Source: Phycisphaerales bacterium (GTDB lineage Bacteria; Planctomycetota; Phycisphaerae; Phycisphaerales; UBA1924). Taken from it: DNA of 64,000 nt. Within the stretch, counting starts at the first letter, position 1. Each line of letters starts with the position of its first letter. Location of the stretch: positions 1-64,000 of the forward strand of contig JAJVHS010000081.1 in the NCBI GenBank assembly GCA_022072615.1, in the 5' to 3' direction. The position numbers and the translations under genes are program-made. Positions 15,988-25,181 of this stretch are shown piece after piece. The notes under the pieces are model-generated. The model ran no database searches, was not told where the DNA came from, and saw only the letters and a program-made list of their open reading frames with translations.

Positions 15988-16734
15988 ATGCCATCACACC
16001 GTGTCTGGCTCGACGAGTTTCCGGACCGGCCCGGGCAGACGGTCACCCTGACCGGCGAGGAAGCCCACCACGCCGCCAGGGTGAAGCGCCTCAGCTCCGG
16101 CGACACGGTGGAACTGCTCGACGGATCGGGCAGGGTCGCCTCGGCGAGGGTCTCCCAGTCTCGCAAGACTTCCCGCCATGGCTGGGAGATCGACCTGGCG
16201 GTCGAGCAGATCAACGTGTTCGACCAGGTCCGGCCCGCGGTGGAAGTCCGTTCCGCGGTCCCCAAGGGCGACAGGCTCGAGCAGATGATCGACGGGCTCG
16301 TCCAGGTCGGTGCCGCGGCTTGGTCGCCGCTGGTGTCGACTCGGTCGGTGGTGGACCCGAGGGAAGGGAAGCTCGCTCGGCTCGAACGCGTCGTTCACGA
16401 GGCCTGCAAGCAGTCGGGTCGTCCATGGAAGCTTCGGCTTGGCGCGAGCGCCTCGCTCGCCGATTCGCTGGCGGGCGCCCCGGGCGAACGCATCATCATC
16501 GCGGACGCTTCGGGTGCGCCGTACACGCCCGACCCGGCAGCGGACGCGATCCGGATCATCATCGGTCCCGAGGGCGGCTGGACGCCCGAGGAACTGTCGG
16601 CCGCCGGCGGGCGCGCGACCATCGCGTGCTTCGGCCCGCACACGATGCGCATAGAAACCGCCGCGGTGGCCGCGGCGGCGATCGTTGTCTCACACGGGAT
16701 ATCGGCCGTCAACAGCGATCCGGACCCGCGTTGA
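15988..16734 (+). CDS. rsmE: 16S rRNA m3U1498 methyltransferase
   Basis: A 248-residue SPOUT-class methyltransferase. The N-terminal PUA-like part contains the family segment GEEAHHAARVKRLSSGD, and the C-terminal knotted SAM-binding part has IIIGPEGGWTPEEL and the ending LGxxxLR-like segment FGPHTMRIETAAVAAAA. KGDRLEQMIDGLVQVGA is also typical. The ATG at 15988 was preferred over a GTG at 15973 because the family starts near this point. It is convergent with the pseudopilin gene, 12 bases away. Confidence 0.92.
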   Translation: MPSHRVWLDEFPDRPGQTVTLTGEEAHHAARVKRLSSGDTVELLDGSGRVASARVSQSRKTSRHGWEIDLAVEQINVFDQVRPAVEVRSAVPKGDRLEQMIDGLVQVGAAAWSPLVSTRSVVDPREGKLARLERVVHEACKQSGRPWKLRLGASASLADSLAGAPGERIIIADASGAPYTPDPAADAIRIIIGPEGGWTPEELSAAGGRATIACFGPHTMRIETAAVAAAAIVVSHGISAVNSDPDPR

Positions 16735-16746
16735 ACCGACGGCAGC

Positions 16747-17697
16747 TCACATCGGCCCCGGGCGGTTGATCCAGCCGTACTGCTTTTCGTAGCTCCCGGT
16801 CGATCCGCCGTAGTACAGCCGGAACCACTTCCTGTTGGACGCGCTGCGATTGACGAACAGGTCGTTCGCGCAGAAATCCTTCGACGTTTCCTCGTCCTCC
16901 TCCCGTGCGCCCGACGGCGGCCGGAAGTGCAGCACGCTGCCGTCCCACATCGCGAGCATGCCGCCCTTGTCGTGCCGCAGCGAGACCTGGTCGAGGTTGC
17001 CCCACAACCCGTCATTGAACTTGCCGGCCTTCGAGTCGTGGTACCAGTAGGAGCTCTCCTCCACGAATATCGGCAGCCCCCGGAGCAGCGTCAGCTTCTG
17101 GGCATCCGACTCCGAAAGGTTTGTGGCGCCGCCGATGTGCGGCGGAACGTAGCCGACCATGACATCGATGCCGAGCTGAGCGCCGCCCACGCCGGTCACC
17201 ATGCAGTAGTCGAACTCCATCCGCTTGTCATCGCCGAACATGTTCTTGTAGCCGCCCGCCTTGTTGGTGTTCGTGGTGGCCCCGTCGCCGCCGCGGCGCT
17301 TGTTCAGCGGGCACTCGGTGATCTTCGGCTGGTTCTCGATGTACTTGTACACCGGCCCGGGCTCGCATACCGACCAGTCCGACGTCGATTTCTTGGTGTT
17401 GGTGCGGCACCAGGTCTGGAAGGGGCGCGGATCCGCCCCGCTCGCCGGCTGCCAGTAATGGAACCACAACTGGCCGCGGTTGTCGTTGGCGTAAAAGTGA
17501 CCCACCTGCACGAGCTGGCGGTTGTTCTGCATGCACACCGTCATCTGGCCCGCGGCCCGGGCTTTTCCCAGCGCCGGGAGCAGGATCCCGATCAGGATGG
17601 CGATGATCGCGATGACGACCAGCAGCTCAATCAGCGTGAACGCCCGCAGGCGTGCGCATCCGTGTCCGCCGCGAAGTCCATTGGCCGCGTTTCCCAT
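16747..17697 (-). CDS. Prepilin-like secreted protein with H-x9-DG C-terminal motif
   Basis: A 316-residue protein of the pseudopilin group common in planctomycetes. After a basic N-terminus come the prepilin cleavage/methylation site and helix [18 protein letters not shown], then a cysteine-containing globular domain. Near the C-terminus is [13 protein letters not shown], an exact H-(9 residues)-DG motif typical of prepilin-processing-associated proteins in this phylum. It is probably cleaved by a prepilin peptidase and methylated at the new N-terminus; the function of this very large family is unknown. The ATG at 17697 was chosen; on the minus strand GGGAGA lies about 11 bases upstream. An in-frame extension to 17862 has no family character. 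No secretion-system gene is adjacent. Confidence 0.85.
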   Translation of the reverse strand: MGNAANGLRGGHGCARLRAFTLIELLVVIAIIAILIGILLPALGKARAAGQMTVCMQNNRQLVQVGHFYANDNRGQLWFHYWQPASGADPRPFQTWCRTNTKKSTSDWSVCEPGPVYKYIENQPKITECPLNKRRGGDGATTNTNKAGGYKNMFGDDKRMEFDYCMVTGVGGAQLGIDVMVGYVPPHIGGATNLSESDAQKLTLLRGLPIFVEESSYWYHDSKAGKFNDGLWGNLDQVSLRHDKGGMLAMWDGSVLHFRPPSGAREEDEETSKDFCANDLFVNRSASNRKWFRLYYGGSTGSYEKQYGWINRPGPM

Positions 17698-17889
17698 CGA
17701 CACGTGTGGTCTCCCAATTGGAGAGCCCGGACCGAGAACCGATCGGGCTGAACCTGCCATGCCCGGCCTGCCTTGGCCGGAACCCTTCCTCAAAGATACC
17801 AGAGCCGCCAACGGGCGAAAACCCGTTTTCGGTGTTACATGAACGCCATGCTGCAGTTTCATGCGCCAGGTTTCAACCGTCCGCGTCGC

Positions 17890-17895
17890 TACACT
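17890..17895 (+). promoter_or_regulatory. -10-like hexamer TACACT of rlmN
   Basis: TACACT ends 8 bases before the ATG at 17904; no Shine-Dalgarno lies between. It fits a leaderless transcript. Confidence 0.45.
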
Positions 17896-17903
17896 GCAGC
17901 GGA

Positions 17904-19127
17904 ATGAACCCGGTCACCGTCGAGCCAACTGCAAATAGGGTGTATGCCCTATCATTGGACTCCTCACAGTTCGCGTCCGAGGCCGGACTCGCACTGGGTT
18001 GGTCCACCCAGAAGGCACTGGAGCGTTACCGGCAGTTCTTTCGGACCGGAGCCTCCGCGGGCCTCGAGAGCAACCTCCCCGCGCCCATCGTCCGCCAGCT
18101 CCGCGACCCCTCGCCCGAGGGGGAAGTCCTGAAGTTCACCCAGCGCGTCCCCGCGCTGCCCGACGACGCCCAGCGCTGGCGGGTGATCACCGCGACCTCC
18201 GCCGCCACCCGGCTGTCTCATTTCGATTCCCTCGAGACCGAGTCGGTCCTGATCCCCATGATCGGCCGGACCGGCAAGCCCGCCTATACGTTGTGCGTCT
18301 CCAGCCAGGTCGGCTGCGCGATGGGCTGCACCTTCTGCGAGACCGCCCAGATGGGGCTCATCCGGTCGCTCACGCCCGGCGAGATCGTCGGCCAGTGGTT
18401 CGCCGCGACCTACGTCCTGGGCATCCGCCCACGGAACATCGTCTTCATGGGCATGGGCGAGCCCCTGGATAACTACGACAACGTCGTCCAGGCGATTTCT
18501 GTCCTCAAGGACCACAACGGCGCCGCCGTCCCCATCAGCAAGATCTCGGTCTCGACGGTCGGCCGGCTCGACGGCCTGCGAAAGCTCGCCCACCAGCTCC
18601 ACCAGCCCGGCTGGCATCGCCTGAACCTCGCGGTATCGATCAACGCCGCCGAAGACTCGCTGCGGTCGAGCCTCATGCCTGTGAACCGATCCATGCCGCT
18701 GGCGGACCTCCAGCACGCCCTGATGCACTGGCCGGTGTACGGCGGCGGCAAGCTGTGCTTCGAGTACGTTCTCATCCCGGGCGTCAACGATTCGCGAGAG
18801 GACGCGGCTCACATCGGACGCCTCGTCCGCCCGATCGACGACCACTACCGCACCGTCCGAGCCGCCGTGACGCCCCGGGTCATGCTCAACGTGATTCCGT
18901 ACAACCCCCGCCGTGACTCTCCGTGGCCCGCGCCCGAAGAGGACGCGGTGGATCGCTTCCTGGGGTGGCTGACGGAAGAAACGGTTTACGCCAAACGCCG
19001 CCGAACCAAGGGCCGGCGGATGATGGGCGCCTGCGGGCAGCTTGGCAGCGAGGCCATCCGCGGCCGGCGACCTGTCCCGCTCAGCGTTTCAGCACAAGCG
19101 ACGCCCAATCCCGCTATCGCGGGCTGA
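17904..19127 (+). CDS. rlmN: 23S rRNA/tRNA adenine-C2 methyltransferase (radical SAM)
   Basis: A 407-residue radical SAM enzyme that methylates A2503 of 23S rRNA and A37 of some tRNAs. The 4Fe-4S cysteines are in [16 protein letters not shown] (C-x3-C-x2-C), followed by [17 protein letters not shown] and the C-terminal segment [11 protein letters not shown], whose cysteine is the methyl-carrier residue in this family. The end after that (about 30 residues) is extra. The ATG at 17904 was chosen with a TACACT box in front; the ORF is open further upstream through the divergent pseudopilin region but shows no family character there. Confidence 0.93.
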   Translation: MNPVTVEPTANRVYALSLDSSQFASEAGLALGWSTQKALERYRQFFRTGASAGLESNLPAPIVRQLRDPSPEGEVLKFTQRVPALPDDAQRWRVITATSAATRLSHFDSLETESVLIPMIGRTGKPAYTLCVSSQVGCAMGCTFCETAQMGLIRSLTPGEIVGQWFAATYVLGIRPRNIVFMGMGEPLDNYDNVVQAISVLKDHNGAAVPISKISVSTVGRLDGLRKLAHQLHQPGWHRLNLAVSINAAEDSLRSSLMPVNRSMPLADLQHALMHWPVYGGGKLCFEYVLIPGVNDSREDAAHIGRLVRPIDDHYRTVRAAVTPRVMLNVIPYNPRRDSPWPAPEEDAVDRFLGWLTEETVYAKRRRTKGRRMMGACGQLGSEAIRGRRPVPLSVSAQATPNPAIAG

Positions 19128-19133
19128 ATGGGC

Positions 19134-20351
19134 TCACGCGGCCTTCTTCTGCAACCGATCGAGCACCTGCTGGATCAGGACGTCCTCGTCGGCCGCCAGT
19201 CCCAGCGACTCGCGGATGGATCGGACGTTCGCGTGACGCAACTGGAACGTGACCTGCGCGAGATACCCGCCTTGCTCGTCGCACAGGTACGCGATCCATG
19301 AACCGGCGCCGAGCTGGCGCACCTCCAGCAGCGTGTCGCCCCGGAGGAACCGCTCGATCACCGTGGGCGGACAGCCGCCGCCGTTCTCGAGCATCTCCTC
19401 GATCGTGTGGGTCAGCTGCCGGCGGACGCGCGCGGCCAGTGCATCCGGGCTTGGGATTTTCGCAGCGACTCCCGCGAACAGATCGATCGCGGCCCGGTAC
19501 TCGGTCGTGGCCCGCGAGATGGCGTTGGCGATCCGGTCCTGGGAAATGCCCAGGATCGCCGACACGCGGCTCGGCATGACCGGCGGGGCCTCTTCCGGAC
19601 TGAGCGTGGGGCGGCAATCCGTCTGGCCGACCACGTACGCGACGCGATGCAGTTTACTTTCGTTCGACGCTTGCCCGGAATCGTCGGGTGCGGCGTGGTG
19701 GCGCTCGATCGGTCCGGCCAGCAGCGGGGGAAGCCGCCACTGACGCATGAACGCCCGGACCAGGTCCACGTGCGTGAAGGGAAGCCTGGTGAACTCCTGC
19801 TCAAACAGCTCCGCCGGCGGCAGCGCCGCCTCCTGGATCGCGCGGTACGGGTCGCCGATCAGCTTGGGCATCAGGCCAATGCCGGCGTCCATCATCAGCC
19901 CGACCACGAACGCCTCGATCGTCGCGATCGGGCACACCTCGCGAGCCAGTTCCGACGCCAGGCACCCGCGAAACACCGATTCGCCCCAGATGGCCCGTGA
20001 GTGCGCATCAGCCGGGTCTGCCGTCGCCTGGCTCAGCGAGTACCCGAGGCTGAACGCTTTCAGCCGTTCCAGACCGAGCAGCACGCACGCACGGTCCAGG
20101 TTCGTCACCGGCGCGCGCTGCGCGTAGAAAGCGGAGTTGACTGTCTTGAGCAGACGGCCCGCGAGGCCCGCATCCGTGCGGATCACGCGCGAGTAATCCA
20201 CGAACCCGGCGGACCGGCCCTCATTCAACTCGAGGATCTTCGCAATCAGGTCCGACCGTCCGGGCAAGCCGATCGCCGCGACCCGTGCATCCAGGTCCTT
20301 CTCCAGGCGCCGGATGCCCTCCGGCGTGAGGTTCGCTCGCACATCGATCAA
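19134..20351 (-). CDS. HDOD domain protein
   Basis: A 405-residue protein with an HDOD domain over about residues 25-225: a helical fold related to HD phosphohydrolases that lacks the full metal site and is used in signalling. The typical segment GLAGRLLKTVNSAFYAQR near residue 65 and ACVLLGLERLKAFSLG near 88 are present, and FVVGLMMDAGIGLM matches the family's GLLHDIG region, here without the His-Asp pair. Residues 230-405 form an additional domain with LRGDTLLEVRQLGAGSWIAYL that I cannot name. The start is TTG at 20351 with GGAGG five bases upstream, a strong site that decides it. It is convergent with rlmN (6 bases apart) and divergent from the thioredoxin gene. Confidence 0.82.
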   Translation of the reverse strand: MIDVRANLTPEGIRRLEKDLDARVAAIGLPGRSDLIAKILELNEGRSAGFVDYSRVIRTDAGLAGRLLKTVNSAFYAQRAPVTNLDRACVLLGLERLKAFSLGYSLSQATADPADAHSRAIWGESVFRGCLASELAREVCPIATIEAFVVGLMMDAGIGLMPKLIGDPYRAIQEAALPPAELFEQEFTRLPFTHVDLVRAFMRQWRLPPLLAGPIERHHAAPDDSGQASNESKLHRVAYVVGQTDCRPTLSPEEAPPVMPSRVSAILGISQDRIANAISRATTEYRAAIDLFAGVAAKIPSPDALAARVRRQLTHTIEEMLENGGGCPPTVIERFLRGDTLLEVRQLGAGSWIAYLCDEQGGYLAQVTFQLRHANVRSIRESLGLAADEDVLIQQVLDRLQKKAA

Positions 20352-20533
20352 CCCATCCTCCGGAATCTACACACAGCATCGGCGATGCCGCGGCCCCGGA
20401 TAACCGCCCCGTTGTTCTATAAGGAACCCGCCCCCCGGAACTGGCCGTGATAAACCGCGACAACCGCGCGCCGGCCGCGAATTCCCACCGCGTGGTACGA
20501 TCTCCCAGCGCACGAGCAATTCTGGAGTCCGCC

Positions 20534-21793
20534 ATGATCAACCCCGCGACGGCGTTCTCGGTCCTTGTGGTGAATACGTGGGGTGCCGCGGTGCTCGCGC
20601 AGCCGGCGGCGCTGGTCAAGGCCGCCGACAAGGCGCTCGCCGAGACCAAGAGCGTCGCGTACGACGCCACGCTCGTCGCCACCGCGAAGCCGGGCGAGCC
20701 CACCGTCACCACCGCGTACGAAGTGATGATGAAGCGCTCGGCCGAGGAGCGCGGCGTCGGCTGGAAGCTGTACATCGGAAGCAAGGCTGCGGGCAAAGAA
20801 GAACCCACACCACGCCTCTACCTCGCCTTCGACGGCTTTGCGGGCAGATCGCTGCGAGAAGCGGAGAAGACGGTCTATGAGAAGAACGCCAAGGACGCGG
20901 CGGGGCTCGAATCGTTTCTGGTGCATCAGAATGCTCGCGATGTGCTGATCTGGAACCTCGTGGCTCGACAGTCGTTCGCGGATTCGAAGCTGGCAAAGAG
21001 CATCACCGGCGGCGGCACCACGCTGGTCGAGGGCGAGAAGTGCGATGTGCTGCTGGTGCCCGACGAGAGCGGCCGGGTGACGAAGTATTCCCTGTCGGCG
21101 ACCGATCACTTTCCGCGCCGGATCGAGGTGATCGACCCGCCCGAGTCGTCGAAGCCGAAGGCCGAGCCCCGCGTCGTGTCTTCGCTGACGCTCGGCAACA
21201 TTCGCCGGAACGTCCCGATCGCGGAGAACACGTTCATCGTGGACGTGCCCGATGAGTACATGGTGAAGGCGGTCAAGGACGCGCCGAAGTCCGGGCCCGC
21301 GGCGGGCAAGGCTCCGCCCGTACGTCCACGGACGGACAACGGCCTGCTCGCCCCCGGCACGCTCGCCCCGTCGTGGAGCCTGAAGGATGGGGACGGGAAG
21401 CCCGTCACATCCACCGAATTTGCGGGGAAGGTCGTCGTGCTCGACTTCTGGGGGTCGTGGTGCCCGCCGTGCCGAGCCGCGATGCCGTCGGTGCAGAGAA
21501 TCCACGAGAAGTACAAGGACCAGGGGGTGGTGGTGCTGGGCATGAACTTTGAGCGCGAGGCGTCGGCCGACCCGGCAAAGTTCATGACCGACAACAAGAT
21601 CACTTACCGGCTGGTGCGCGGGGCCGAGACGATCGCCGATCGGTTCAAGGTGCCCGGCTGGCCGACGTTCTACGTGATCGGCCGCGACGGCGAGATCGTG
21701 TGGGGCGACGTCGGGTTCAACAAGGCCGAGGAAGATCGGCACGTGAAGGCGATGTCGGACGCGATCGAGAAGGCGCTCAAGGCCGGCGTGTAG
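20534..21793 (+). CDS. Secreted TlpA-like thioredoxin protein with long N-terminal domain
   Basis: A 419-residue exported protein. After a short hydrophobic N-terminus ending near AQPAAL comes a domain of about 250 residues that resembles the outer-membrane lipoprotein carrier-like fold (beta-rich: TVTTAYEVMMKRS, KLYIGSKAAGK, RRIEVIDPP); this assignment is weak. The C-terminal third is a TlpA/ResA-type thioredoxin domain: SLKDGDGKPV, VVVLDFWGSWCPPCRAAMPS with redox cysteines C310 and C313, and the cis-Pro region PGWPTFYVIGRDG. It would act as a thiol-disulfide oxidoreductase outside the cytoplasm. The ATG at 20534 has TGGAG six bases upstream. It is convergent with pheT, 15 bases apart. Confidence 0.85.
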   Translation: MINPATAFSVLVVNTWGAAVLAQPAALVKAADKALAETKSVAYDATLVATAKPGEPTVTTAYEVMMKRSAEERGVGWKLYIGSKAAGKEEPTPRLYLAFDGFAGRSLREAEKTVYEKNAKDAAGLESFLVHQNARDVLIWNLVARQSFADSKLAKSITGGGTTLVEGEKCDVLLVPDESGRVTKYSLSATDHFPRRIEVIDPPESSKPKAEPRVVSSLTLGNIRRNVPIAENTFIVDVPDEYMVKAVKDAPKSGPAAGKAPPVRPRTDNGLLAPGTLAPSWSLKDGDGKPVTSTEFAGKVVVLDFWGSWCPPCRAAMPSVQRIHEKYKDQGVVVLGMNFEREASADPAKFMTDNKITYRLVRGAETIADRFKVPGWPTFYVIGRDGEIVWGDVGFNKAEEDRHVKAMSDAIEKALKAGV

Positions 21794-21808
21794 GAACCGG
21801 CATTACGT

Positions 21809-23935
21809 CTACGCCGTGCGGACTTCGGCTCCCAGCCGCTCCTTGGCGTGCCCGATGAGCGATTCCACCTGCGGGTCGACCTCCTCCCGGCGCAGGGTGC
21901 GTTCCGCGTCTCGGAACCACAGCCGCATCGTCAGCGATTTCTTTCCCGCCCCGAGCTGCTTGCCGCGGTAGGCCCCCACAAAGCCCAGCGACTCGAACTT
22001 GTCGAGCGCCGCGTCGCTGACGAGCTTCTCGACCGCGTCCCAGCGGACAGCCTCGGGCACGATGATGGTGACGTCGCGCTCGACCGCCGGGAAGGCCGGC
22101 AGCACCGACACCTTCGCCTTGGGCGGGTAGAGATCGAGCAGCAACTGCAGATTGACCTCCGCGGCCGCGACCGGGCACTCGAGCCCGTACTCGGCCTGCA
22201 GCTTATCTGTGATGATCCCAAGGCAGCCGATGACGCTGCCGTTGACGAGCAGGTCACCGGCCGAATCCGCTCGCACCGCGGCAACCAGCGGCGGCGCCGA
22301 TCGAACCTCGATTCTCGCGCCAGCGCCCGCCATCGCGCGGACGACGGCTTCGAGCGACCCGCGGAGCGTTCGCAGGCCGGTCTGAAGTTCATCGAACGTG
22401 CGCTTGCCCGCGACGCCCGAGCCGGGAATGTCCATCAGGAGCGCGAGCCGGCGCGGCTGTACGACCTCGCCCCGCGCCTGCGGCCCGGCGCTCGCCGCGG
22501 GCGGCACCTGTGCGAATGTCGCGCCGAACTCGAACAGGCGAACCCCGCCCGGAGTCGAGACCGCGCCGTCCTGGTTCTTGCGCCGGCATGCGAGCAGGCT
22601 GGGCAGCATGCTCGGGCGGAGCGTCGGCTCGGCGCCGCGGCGGTCATCGTCCACGCCGATCGACGCCTGCCCGGGCAGCAGGAAGTCGGTCGCCTGGGCG
22701 GGCTTCACGAACGAGAACGTCACCGTCTCGAAGAATCCCATGCCCGCGAGCAGCGAGGCGACTTCGCGGTGCGCCCGCTCGGAGTTCTGCGGCGGGCGGA
22801 TCTCGACCTGCACCCGCGTGGTCACGGGGATCTGATCGAGCCCGCGGACCCGAGCAACCTCCTCGATGAGGTCCACCTCGCGGGTCAGGTCGGGACGCCA
22901 GTGGGGCGGCGTGCACGAGAGCTGCTCGCCGCCGCGGCCGACCGGTTCGACGCGGATGTCGAGGCCCTGCAGGATCCGAGCGATCTCGTCGACCAGCACC
23001 GGCACGCCCAGCAGCGCCGCCACGCGAGACGGCCGCAGCGGGATCGCAAACCCGGGAGGCAGATCGCGTCCGGCCTGCACCACCCCTTCGCACAGGCTCC
23101 CGCCGGCCGTCTCGAGGATGATCGCCGCGACGCGGCGCGAGGCGTAGTCGAGCGAACGAGCGTCCACGATGCGTTCGTACCGGTAGCTCGCGTCGGTCCG
23201 CAGGCCGTGGCGCCGGCTGCTCTTGCGAACCGCGACGGGCGCCCATGTCGCGACCTCGAGCACCACGTCCGTCGTGCCCGCACTCACTTCAGAATCACCG
23301 CCGCCCATCACGCCCGCGATGCCCTGCGCCCGGTCGCCGTCGGCGACGACGAGGTCGTCCTCGGAAAGCTCCCGAGCCTTGCCGTCGAGTGTGGTGAGCT
23401 TCTCGCCGGGACGAGCCGTCCGCACGACAACCTTTGCCCCGCCCAGCCGGGCCATGTCGAACGCATGGCTGGGGTTGCCGAGCTCGAAGTTCACGTAGTT
23501 CGACGCATCGACCACGTTGCTGATCGAGCGCTGGCCCACCGCCTCAAGAGCATCACGCAGCCACGCCGGGCTCCCCCCGACCTTCACGCCGCGGATCACC
23601 CGAATCGTGAACAGCGGGCACAGGTCCGGTCGGGTGTTCTCGAGCTTGACAAGGTCCGCCGCCTTCCCGAGGCCCGGTCTCGGCGCGGGCAGATCAGCCT
23701 TGGGCAGCACCAGCGTGCGGCCGGTCTTGGCGGCGATCTCCCTAGCAAGGCCCACATGCGAGAGGCAGTCGCCGCGGTTGCTGGTGATCTCGACGTCCAG
23801 GCGGGTATCGCCGCCGGGCAGCGGCTCGCGCGATTCGATCGGGAAGCCCACGTGCATGAGCACCTGCTCGGCTTCGTCGGCCGTGACCGTGGGCGGCGAG
23901 AGGTACCTGTTGAGCCACGCGACGCTGATCTTCAT
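21809..23935 (-). CDS. pheT: Phenylalanine-tRNA ligase beta subunit, short form without the N-terminal tRNA-binding (EMAP) domain
   Basis: A 708-residue PheRS beta subunit. The N-terminus MKISVAWLNRYL is followed at about residue 46 directly by LDVEITSNRGDCLSHVGLAREIA, which in full-length PheT comes some 100 residues later; the OB-fold EMAP domain is therefore absent. The B3/B4 editing domain, the B5 domain, the catalytic-like core (AQATDFLLPGQASIGVDDDR) and the C-terminal anticodon-binding FDX-ACB domain (VLPAFPAVERDVTIIVPE to the end) are in the expected order. pheS is not adjacent. A TATGCT box ends 8 bases before the ATG. Assignment is firm; the missing domain is the notable point. Confidence 0.93.
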   Translation of the reverse strand: MKISVAWLNRYLSPPTVTADEAEQVLMHVGFPIESREPLPGGDTRLDVEITSNRGDCLSHVGLAREIAAKTGRTLVLPKADLPAPRPGLGKAADLVKLENTRPDLCPLFTIRVIRGVKVGGSPAWLRDALEAVGQRSISNVVDASNYVNFELGNPSHAFDMARLGGAKVVVRTARPGEKLTTLDGKARELSEDDLVVADGDRAQGIAGVMGGGDSEVSAGTTDVVLEVATWAPVAVRKSSRRHGLRTDASYRYERIVDARSLDYASRRVAAIILETAGGSLCEGVVQAGRDLPPGFAIPLRPSRVAALLGVPVLVDEIARILQGLDIRVEPVGRGGEQLSCTPPHWRPDLTREVDLIEEVARVRGLDQIPVTTRVQVEIRPPQNSERAHREVASLLAGMGFFETVTFSFVKPAQATDFLLPGQASIGVDDDRRGAEPTLRPSMLPSLLACRRKNQDGAVSTPGGVRLFEFGATFAQVPPAASAGPQARGEVVQPRRLALLMDIPGSGVAGKRTFDELQTGLRTLRGSLEAVVRAMAGAGARIEVRSAPPLVAAVRADSAGDLLVNGSVIGCLGIITDKLQAEYGLECPVAAAEVNLQLLLDLYPPKAKVSVLPAFPAVERDVTIIVPEAVRWDAVEKLVSDAALDKFESLGFVGAYRGKQLGAGKKSLTMRLWFRDAERTLRREEVDPQVESLIGHAKERLGAEVRTA

Positions 23936-23943
23936 GGGGGGAA

Positions 23944-23949
23944 AGCATA
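23944..23949 (-). promoter_or_regulatory. -10-like hexamer TATGCT of pheT
   Basis: The minus strand reads TATGCT, 8 bases before the pheT ATG. The bases between are a C-run with no Shine-Dalgarno. Confidence 0.45.
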
Positions 23950-24024
23950 GATGGCACGCCGCCGCGCGGATTGTCGCCGGTCCGACCGAGCAATCCCGGT
24001 GAGCCCCGGCCCGCCCACCTCGGG

Positions 24025-24030
24025 TACAGT
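24025..24030 (+). promoter_or_regulatory. -10-like hexamer TACAGT of the glycosyltransferase gene
   Basis: TACAGT ends 9 bases before the ATG at 24040, without a Shine-Dalgarno in between. Confidence 0.42.
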
Positions 24031-24039
24031 CACCCGCGC

Positions 24040-25128
24040 ATGAGCCCGCCGGGCGTGACAGTCGTGATCCCCTGTTTCAACTATGGACGATTCGTCCACG
24101 AGGCGGTGGAATCCGCGCTCGCGCAGGACTTTCCCGGCGTCACCGTGGTCATCGTCGATGACGGGTCCACCGACGGAACGACGCCAGGCCTGTGCGACTC
24201 GCTCGCCAGCGACCGCGTCCGCGTGATCCACCAGCCAAACGCGGGCCCGGCGGCGGCTCGCAACCGCGGGTCCAGAGAGGCAACGTCCGAGTACCTGGTC
24301 TTCCTTGACGCGGACGACACCATCCATCCGACGTTCGTCTCCAAGCTCGTCCGGGCGATCGAAACGGCCGCGGCGTCGGGCTCGAAGGTTTCGCACGCCT
24401 ACTGCCAGGAAGTGCTCACCGACAAAGCCGAGGGCACCTGGCGCGTCCCGGAGTGGGACCCGACACTGCTCATGGTCACCAACCTGCACCCCATCACCAC
24501 CGTCATCCGCCGGTCGTGCTTCGAGGAGGTGGGGGGGTTCGAGGAGTCGCTCGGCGGGAACTACGAGGATTGGGATCTGTGGCTGCGTCTCTCGTTCGCG
24601 GGCTATCGCGGCGTGCGCGTTCCCGAGCCGCTGTTTTTCTGGCGGCGGCACAGCGACGACACGATGGTGATGCGAGCCGTGCAGGCCCATGATCAGACTT
24701 ACGCCCGGTTGATCGAACGTCACCAGTCCCAGTATTCCGCCTGCGCGCTCGATCTTGTCCGGCTCTCCAACTCGATGCTGCGCCGGTTTGACTGCAACTG
24801 GCTCGACGAATCGGGGTTCCCGATTCCACTGATGTGGCTGTGGAAGCGGCGCGACCGGGCGTGGGCACTCGAAGCCGAGCTCGCCGCCGCTCGGCGAGAT
24901 GTCGAAACATGGAAGGCCGCGTTCGAGGAAACCAAAGCCCTCAATGCCCAGCTCCAGATCGAGGTGCTCAGGCGAGCCACGACCGAAGCCCGGGCGGTCC
25001 GCGACCATTACGAGTCGTACACGGCGATCCGCGTCCACCGCGCGTGGCACCGTTGGATGGCGAGGCTGCCGCGCCCGCTCACGTGGCTGCCGCGGCAGGT
25101 TTTAAAGCTCGTCCGGTCGGCATTCTGA
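24040..25128 (+). CDS. Glycosyltransferase family 2
   Basis: A 362-residue GT-A-fold glycosyltransferase. The nucleotide-sugar binding part has VTVVIPCFNYGRFVHEAVES, VIVDDGSTDGT, the segment AGPAAARNRGSREA, and the DxD motif in LVFLDADDTIHPTF; the acceptor part has GGFEESLGGNYEDWDLWLRL. The C-terminal 90 residues are a charged helix, likely a coiled coil (ALEAELAAARRDVETWKAAF), ending in a basic amphipathic stretch that could contact the membrane. Sugar and acceptor are unknown. ATG 24040 chosen; the upstream in-frame extension is not family-like. A similar enzyme type occurs at 35105, but no linked polysaccharide operon is visible here. Confidence 0.85.
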   Translation: MSPPGVTVVIPCFNYGRFVHEAVESALAQDFPGVTVVIVDDGSTDGTTPGLCDSLASDRVRVIHQPNAGPAAARNRGSREATSEYLVFLDADDTIHPTFVSKLVRAIETAAASGSKVSHAYCQEVLTDKAEGTWRVPEWDPTLLMVTNLHPITTVIRRSCFEEVGGFEESLGGNYEDWDLWLRLSFAGYRGVRVPEPLFFWRRHSDDTMVMRAVQAHDQTYARLIERHQSQYSACALDLVRLSNSMLRRFDCNWLDESGFPIPLMWLWKRRDRAWALEAELAAARRDVETWKAAFEETKALNAQLQIEVLRRATTEARAVRDHYESYTAIRVHRAWHRWMARLPRPLTWLPRQVLKLVRSAF

Positions 25129-25181
25129 ATTCGCTACACTGATCGGCCGCGCCTGTGGGAGGCGTTCCGAGGGAGTTCTGC

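Noticed and set aside
21848-23950. A 700-residue open frame antisense to pheT
   Set aside because: It is a shadow of high GC: Arg/His/Asp-rich, no domain, and the other strand encodes a clear PheT.
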